From Buttiauxella sp035271705 (GTDB taxonomy: Bacteria; Pseudomonadota; Gammaproteobacteria; Enterobacterales; Enterobacteriaceae), in the NCBI RefSeq assembly GCF_035271705.1, contig NZ_DATERI010000053.1, positions 1-64,000 on the forward strand: a DNA stretch of 64,000 bases, given 5' to 3'. The notes beneath the pieces are model-generated. The model did not search any database and was not told the DNA's origin. It worked only from the letters and a program-made list of their open reading frames with translations. A program made the translations under genes and the position numbers. Positions 59,241 through 64,000 of the stretch are shown here, in pieces (position 1 is the stretch's first letter; each line of letters starts with the position of its first letter).

Positions 59241-60637
59241 CAAGGCAACAACTCATAACGCGGGTCACCAACAGGGCTAACAATCAGCGGCTCCGCCAGC
59301 TTGAGCGTAATCCAGTTTGAGGTCACTTTCTGCCCTTTATCATCCTCAACGACCGCAGAAAGACGATACTCATTTGGCCCATTCTCACGCCATGCAGGCA
59401 TAATCAGGCTCCAGCCATTGGTATCACGATTATCGGCAGGAGGCGTCAAACTCAGCTCATGCGTGTCACCCTGCCAGATAATACTGCGAATACCGCGGCT
59501 GGCGCGGATTTGCAGTTTGAGTGCCACCGTTTCGGCGGGTTGCAATTCCCAGGGAGGTGTCGCCAAAAAGACCGACAATGTTTTACGTTGGCGATACTCC
59601 ATCACGGGTAGCGAACCCCGTTCCACACTGTCATATCGGCTGCCGCGCAGTGAACTACTGGTAGCCACTTCAGCCGCAGAAAGCTGTTTTCTCACCGGCA
59701 CGCCAAACCGATAGTTCACCTTCAACCCAAGGTTATCCTGCGACACGCCACTCTCACCCTGCTTATGCTGGGCTGTGAGCGTGACGAGTGGGATCGGGGT
59801 GTAATTGAGCCCCATCGTTACCGCCACCGGGTTACGATAACCGGTGCCGCTATCGAACAGGTCAACGCTGTTACCAAAATATTTCTCGAAGCTCAGGCTG
59901 GTATTGATATGTCGATAAAACGGCAACCAGGCTTGGGCGGTCAGGTCATAACCACGCGCAAGACGTTGCTCCAGCGTTTCACTGTCGCCTTCCTGCCAAC
60001 CGTTGAGCGGCTGATAGAAATTTGCCGAAAGACGTAAATATTCGCCCCACGCTTCGCCACCCAGGCCTGCCCGTTGCAAATGGGTAGAGAGTTGATTGTC
60101 ATAAAAGGCGTTGTAACCCAGCAACCACGGCCCGGCAATCCAACGTTGCCCAGCGCCAAGATTGCCAATCGTGCCGTCATCCTGCTGGGTAAAACCGACC
60201 TGGCTCCAGGTCAAGTAACGGTTGTTATCTTCCCATGGACTCAACAGCGAGGCACTGCTGCCGCTCCAGTTGCCGTGTTCATCCACCCGCAAATTGATAC
60301 TGGCGTTGCCCCACGGAGATAACAGTGATTCGGCTTTGTCGTTCACCTTGCCGGTTAACACATCACTCAGCCGAGCAAACGCGAACATCCGTGCTTGCTC
60401 ACCGCTATCTAGCCCGTCATCCACCCAGCTTGCTTCACCGAATTTCTTCGCCATGGCGGCGATTTCACGCGCTGCAGCATCGCTTTCAGGTGCCAACCCC
60501 ATATCGGGCAACCCCGTCGCGGTTTGGTCAAAAGGGTCTTCGGCTTGCTCAATGAAGGTCTGCCGGGTACTGGCGGCCCCTCCGGCGCTAAGGAGTGCAT
60601 AGGACAGGGTAAAAAACGGAACAACTTTTCTAAACAT
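59240..60637 (-). CDS. ychO: Invasin-like outer-membrane protein YchO
   Basis: 465 residues (E. coli 464). A signal peptide (about 1-23, ending SAGGAA) is followed by an inverse-autotransporter/intimin-type beta-barrel (about 60-290, with LSPWGNASINLRVD and GYNAFYDNQL) and a C-terminal Ig-like part. It lacks the long passenger of real invasins. I start at ATG 60637 (MFRKVVPFF) for its signal peptide; an upstream ATG adds seven residues. It lies beside narL as in E. coli. Role in adhesion is suspected, not shown here. Confidence 0.9.
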   Translation of the reverse strand: MFRKVVPFFTLSYALLSAGGAASTRQTFIEQAEDPFDQTATGLPDMGLAPESDAAAREIAAMAKKFGEASWVDDGLDSGEQARMFAFARLSDVLTGKVNDKAESLLSPWGNASINLRVDEHGNWSGSSASLLSPWEDNNRYLTWSQVGFTQQDDGTIGNLGAGQRWIAGPWLLGYNAFYDNQLSTHLQRAGLGGEAWGEYLRLSANFYQPLNGWQEGDSETLEQRLARGYDLTAQAWLPFYRHINTSLSFEKYFGNSVDLFDSGTGYRNPVAVTMGLNYTPIPLVTLTAQHKQGESGVSQDNLGLKVNYRFGVPVRKQLSAAEVATSSSLRGSRYDSVERGSLPVMEYRQRKTLSVFLATPPWELQPAETVALKLQIRASRGIRSIIWQGDTHELSLTPPADNRDTNGWSLIMPAWRENGPNEYRLSAVVEDDKGQKVTSNWITLKLAEPLIVSPVGDPRYELLP

Positions 60638-60711
60638 CTGGAAATTATAACATCTCAACCCTGCAGATCATTCTCAAACAGATAAACACAGATTAGTCGT
60701 ATTTTCTTGCG

Positions 60712-63318
60712 TCACTCATTGGCCGTTTTAGTCAGTAACGTTTTAAGCTCAGGAATACAGGAACCGCAGTTGGTGCCACAGCATAGTTGTTCACCCAACT
60801 TGGTCACCGAACGGCAGCCAGAGGCAATGGCCAGCATAATCGTTTTCTCACCCACGCCAAAACAGCTGCACACCGTGCGACCCGCATCAATGGTGTTACC
60901 CGCCGCTTTCCCGCCGAGTAACAGATGACGTTGCTGGGCTGTTTTCGGCGTGGATTCAAACCCGGCAACGACCGCCGCGGCGTTAATGACAGGCCACGTT
61001 TTCGCGGCATAAAAAGCCAGTTGCAGTTCGTTTCCCTGCCAGGCGAGCAGATAATAAAGTTCACCGTCGCCATGGGCATACTGTAATTGCCAACCTCGGG
61101 CAGCCGTTAAGGTCTCAATCCACGCTTCAGGTGAACTGTCTGCCGCACACAAGAAATGCTGCACGCCGGAAGATGCCTGGCGCCACCACTGAATGTCGTC
61201 GGCAAAGGCAATCTCCTCACGGGCAAATATTTCCCCCTGCCACGTAGGTTGCCAGCGCTGGATACGCACCGCCGTTTGTTTGCTTTCCGGCTGCCCTGAA
61301 TGGGGGCAACACACGCTCGCCACCAGGTTATTAATCTGCCCTTTGCGGGCGAACTGCTGGCTCCAGTGCATAGGCGCAAACACATTTCCGGGTAACTGGC
61401 TTTCACTCACCTGCACACGAGCCACCATCCCGCCTAAGCGCGAGGCAATTCTCGCAAGCCCCCCCTCTTTCACGCCATAACGTTGCGCATCACGTGGGTG
61501 AATGTCCAACAGCGGCATATTGATATGCTGCAATAAACGCGGCACTCCCCCCGTGCGCGTCATGGTATGCCACTGGTCGCGGATACGCCCACTGTTGAGG
61601 ATCAGAGGATAATTTGCATCAGCAACGGCTTGCGGTAATTCGGGTTCGACGGGTACCAGTTGGAACTTGCCATCAGGCCGCCAGCTTTTTAAAGGTTGAT
61701 GGGCAACCGTCGAAACCGGCCAACGCACGGGTTCAAGAGCGTCGTACTGTTCACGGCTCAAGTTTGCCAGCCCGCTAATATCAAAGGCACGCGAGCCGTT
61801 ATTTTCATAACCTGAAAGTGCGGCATGTTCACTGAAAATTTCGTGTGGATGCTGCCAGTTAAAAGCCTGTCGATAACCCAAACGTTGGGCGATTTGCGCG
61901 AGTATCCACCAGTCCGCGCGTGCCTCTCCCGCTGCGGGCAAAAACGCCCGCTGGCGCGAGATTCGGCGTTCAGAGTTGGTCACGGTGCCGTTTTTTTCAC
62001 CCCATGGCAGTGCCGGGAATCTGACTGTCGCGTAACGCGATGTATCGGTCTTGCGCACCACATCAGAAACAATCACCAGTGGGCAATTCGCCAGTGCCTG
62101 TTCGACACGCAACGTATCTGGCAGCGAAACCACTGGATTAGTGCCCATTATCCACACTGCTTTGACTTCACCACGCCCGATGGCCTCAAACAGCTCAACC
62201 GCCATTAACCCCGGTGTTTCAGCAATGCGCTCGCTACCCCAGAACCGGCCAAGTTTGGCAATATCTGCCGCTTCAAAATTCATATGGCAGGCAAGCTGAT
62301 TGGCGAGCCCACCCACTTCGCGACCGCCCATTGCATTTGGCTGTCCGGTCAGCGAAAACGGGCCGCAGCCTGGCCGCCCAAGTTTGCCGCTCGCCAGATG
62401 GACGTTAATAATCGCATTGCATTTGTCGCTGCCGCTTGAGGACTGGTTGATGCCCATGGTGTAAAGCGTCATGGCGCGCTCAGACTGGCTGAACCATTGC
62501 CAGAGCATCAGAACATCGTCCTGACTTAGCTGGCAAAAATCTGCACATTTTGCGAGCCCCCAGTCCGCAGCAATGTCCAGCGCCGCAGTTTGCCCAGCAA
62601 ACTGCTCAGCGAGTAACGGCTGCTGTTGATGCAGATAATTAAGCAGGCCGACAAATAATGCCGCGTCGCTGCCAGGGCGCAGTGCCAGGTGCAAATCTGC
62701 GATGTCGCAGGTCGCAGTGCGACGCGGGTCGATGACGACAATTTTCATGTCCGGGCGCTGTTGTTTGGCTTGTACCAGGCGCTGATAAAGCACCGGATGC
62801 GCCCAGGCTGCATTGGAGCCGGCCAACACAACCAGATCAGTTTGCTCCAGATCCTCATAGCTGCACGGGACGTAATCTGCACCAAACGCACGTTTGTAAC
62901 CCACCACCGCCGACGACATGCACAACCGTGAATTGGTGTCGATGTTGGCAGCACCGATGAATCCTTTCATCAGTTTATTCGCCACGTAATAGTCTTCGGT
63001 CAGCAACTGGCCGGATGCGTAGAACGCCACCGCTTTAGGACCAAACTCCTCAATAATGGCATTCAGCCGCTGCGCGGTTTCATCCAGTGCCGCATTCCAC
63101 TCGACGCGCTCGCCGTTAATTTCGGGATACAGCAAGCGCCCTTCCAGACCCAGTGTTTCACCCAGCGCAGCCCCCTTGACGCATAACCGCCCAAAGTTTG
63201 CTGGATGCTGTTTATCACCGCTTATCGCGAAGGTTCCCTCTTCCGTTTGCTGAGCTTCCACGCCACATCCCACCCCGCAATAGGGGCAGGTAGAACGCAT
63301 GATGCCCCCGCTGTTCAT
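60712..63318 (-). CDS. nasA: Assimilatory nitrate reductase catalytic subunit NasA
   Basis: Cytosolic molybdoenzyme (Mo-bis-PGD) that reduces nitrate to nitrite for nitrogen assimilation. The 868 residues compare with about 866 in Klebsiella NasA. N-terminal [4Fe-4S] motif CPYCGVGCGVE ... CVKG, the molybdopterin domains, and a C-terminal BFD-like [2Fe-2S] domain with CSCFGVGE ... CCGTNCGSC. The ATG at 63318 overlaps the nasB stop (ATGA) and has GGAGG five bases upstream, so I prefer it to the further frame. Last gene of the nas operon. Confidence 0.95.
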   Translation of the reverse strand: MNSGGIMRSTCPYCGVGCGVEAQQTEEGTFAISGDKQHPANFGRLCVKGAALGETLGLEGRLLYPEINGERVEWNAALDETAQRLNAIIEEFGPKAVAFYASGQLLTEDYYVANKLMKGFIGAANIDTNSRLCMSSAVVGYKRAFGADYVPCSYEDLEQTDLVVLAGSNAAWAHPVLYQRLVQAKQQRPDMKIVVIDPRRTATCDIADLHLALRPGSDAALFVGLLNYLHQQQPLLAEQFAGQTAALDIAADWGLAKCADFCQLSQDDVLMLWQWFSQSERAMTLYTMGINQSSSGSDKCNAIINVHLASGKLGRPGCGPFSLTGQPNAMGGREVGGLANQLACHMNFEAADIAKLGRFWGSERIAETPGLMAVELFEAIGRGEVKAVWIMGTNPVVSLPDTLRVEQALANCPLVIVSDVVRKTDTSRYATVRFPALPWGEKNGTVTNSERRISRQRAFLPAAGEARADWWILAQIAQRLGYRQAFNWQHPHEIFSEHAALSGYENNGSRAFDISGLANLSREQYDALEPVRWPVSTVAHQPLKSWRPDGKFQLVPVEPELPQAVADANYPLILNSGRIRDQWHTMTRTGGVPRLLQHINMPLLDIHPRDAQRYGVKEGGLARIASRLGGMVARVQVSESQLPGNVFAPMHWSQQFARKGQINNLVASVCCPHSGQPESKQTAVRIQRWQPTWQGEIFAREEIAFADDIQWWRQASSGVQHFLCAADSSPEAWIETLTAARGWQLQYAHGDGELYYLLAWQGNELQLAFYAAKTWPVINAAAVVAGFESTPKTAQQRHLLLGGKAAGNTIDAGRTVCSCFGVGEKTIMLAIASGCRSVTKLGEQLCCGTNCGSCIPELKTLLTKTANE

Positions 63319-64000
63319 GATGCCTCCGCACGCATAATCAGCGCCTGACTCCCCACCCACACGGTGCCCTGTTCGACTTTTACCGGCCAGGCACGAACCG
63401 CCTGTTCACCGTCCGGCGTGCGGCCATCACGCAAGCGAATGCGGTGTTTATAAAGCGGGGAAATCACAATCGGTTCACCGGCGGCATCACCGACAATCCC
63501 GCGTGACAGCACGTTGGCATCGCTACCCGGTTCGAGATTATCGAGGGCGTAAATCGCATCACCGATTCGGAACAGCGCGATTTGATGCTCACCTAAACGC
63601 GCACCGATTCCGGCTTGTGCCGGGATCGCGCTGATATCACACACCGCCTGCCAGGGTTTTGTTGGGAGCTTCGCTTGCAGATGGGCCACTTCGCTCACCG
63701 GCTGTAATTGCTGGCGCAGGTTCTGGCGCTGCACCGCTTCGTCCGGTTTATCGCTATTAACATAAGAGCGGAACAGCGCCAGTCGGTCAGGGCTGTTGAG
63801 CGTGGTTTGCCACTCACACTGGAAGCTATCCACCACGCTGCACATCTCTTTTTCCAGCTCATCAGCAAGGCCTAAGCTGTCGTGCAAAATCACCTCACGC
63901 AGATAGTCAATGCCGCCTTCAAGGTTATCCATCCAGGTGCTGGTGCGCTGCAAACGGTCGGCAGTGCGGATGTAAAACATCAGCAAACAGTCGATAGTGC
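63315..64000 (-). CDS. nasB: Assimilatory nitrite reductase NasB, C-terminal part (cut by right edge)
   Basis: The frame is open to the window end, giving about 228 residues of a protein expected to be near 950. First comes the end of a NirB-like sirohaem/[4Fe-4S] large subunit (MFYIRTADRLQRTSTWMD, DELEKEM). Then, from about residue 110 of this part, follows a fused NirD-like Rieske-fold domain (LSRGIVGDAAGEPIVISPLYKHRIRL) without cluster-binding Cys/His. In Klebsiella NasB the same fusion explains its size. Reduces nitrite to ammonium with NADH. Coupled by ATGA to nasA. Confidence 0.9.
   Translation of the reverse strand, partial: TIDCLLMFYIRTADRLQRTSTWMDNLEGGIDYLREVILHDSLGLADELEKEMCSVVDSFQCEWQTTLNSPDRLALFRSYVNSDKPDEAVQRQNLRQQLQPVSEVAHLQAKLPTKPWQAVCDISAIPAQAGIGARLGEHQIALFRIGDAIYALDNLEPGSDANVLSRGIVGDAAGEPIVISPLYKHRIRLRDGRTPDGEQAVRAWPVKVEQGTVWVGSQALIMRAEAS

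Overview
The window is chromosomal DNA of a member of the Enterobacteriaceae. Most proteins match Escherichia coli K-12 families closely, often with the same length and the same catalytic residue numbers (NarX His399, NarL Asp59, ClsA His224/His404, AdhE Cys246). The gene order is not that of E. coli: several E. coli neighbourhoods are joined here. The extra genes (assimilatory nas operon beside nar, galU-ugd-UDP-glucuronate epimerase, lacI-lacZ without lacY, an M32 carboxypeptidase) point to a relative such as Buttiauxella, Kluyvera or Cedecea. That genus guess is inference. I see no prophage, no CRISPR array and no intact insertion sequence.

Left part (1-12.4 kb): the clcB/bioD2/mlc/ynfL/ynfM/asr/ydgU/ydgD/mdtIJ/tqsA block of E. 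coli, with an M32 carboxypeptidase gene added between ynfM and asr. A 295-bp inverted-repeat element, carrying three tandem 91-bp units and flanked by a perfect 10-bp direct repeat, lies between asr and ydgU. pptA and lacI follow. From 12.4 to 24.5 kb: lacZ with a complete lac-type control region (CRP site, promoter, operator) but no permease, then ansP, the TonB-dependent receptor pqqU facing tonB, yciI, three small accessory membrane or secreted proteins, yciY, clsA and yciU.

From 24.5 to 44.3 kb: oppABCDF (oligopeptide uptake), ychE, adhE (fermentation), tdk, hns, then genes leading from UDP-glucose to UDP-galacturonate (galU, ugd, epimerase), the RpoS-turnover pair rssB/rssA, ychJ, purU and one tRNA-Tyr gene (tyrT) with its stringent-type promoter.

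From 44.4 kb to the right edge is a nitrate region. It holds respiratory nitrate reductase narGHJI, the transporter narK, the sensor-regulator pair narXL, the outer-membrane invasin-like ychO, and the distal part of an assimilatory nitrate/nitrite operon (nasB cut by the edge, nasA). FNR boxes in the expected places precede narG and narK. Three genes matching E. coli yihLMN (GntR regulator, sugar-phosphate isomerase-like protein, MFS transporter), with a palindromic operator candidate, sit between narG and narK.

Dispersed intergenic repeats are frequent. One family of imperfect palindromes (up to about 120 bp) occurs at least eight times, including inside the opp operon and in the purU leader. 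A second family is the inverted-repeat element at 7.2 kb, with a single-unit copy at 54.6 kb. These two related elements are the most novel feature I can support. The rest is mostly well-known core gene content in an unusual arrangement.
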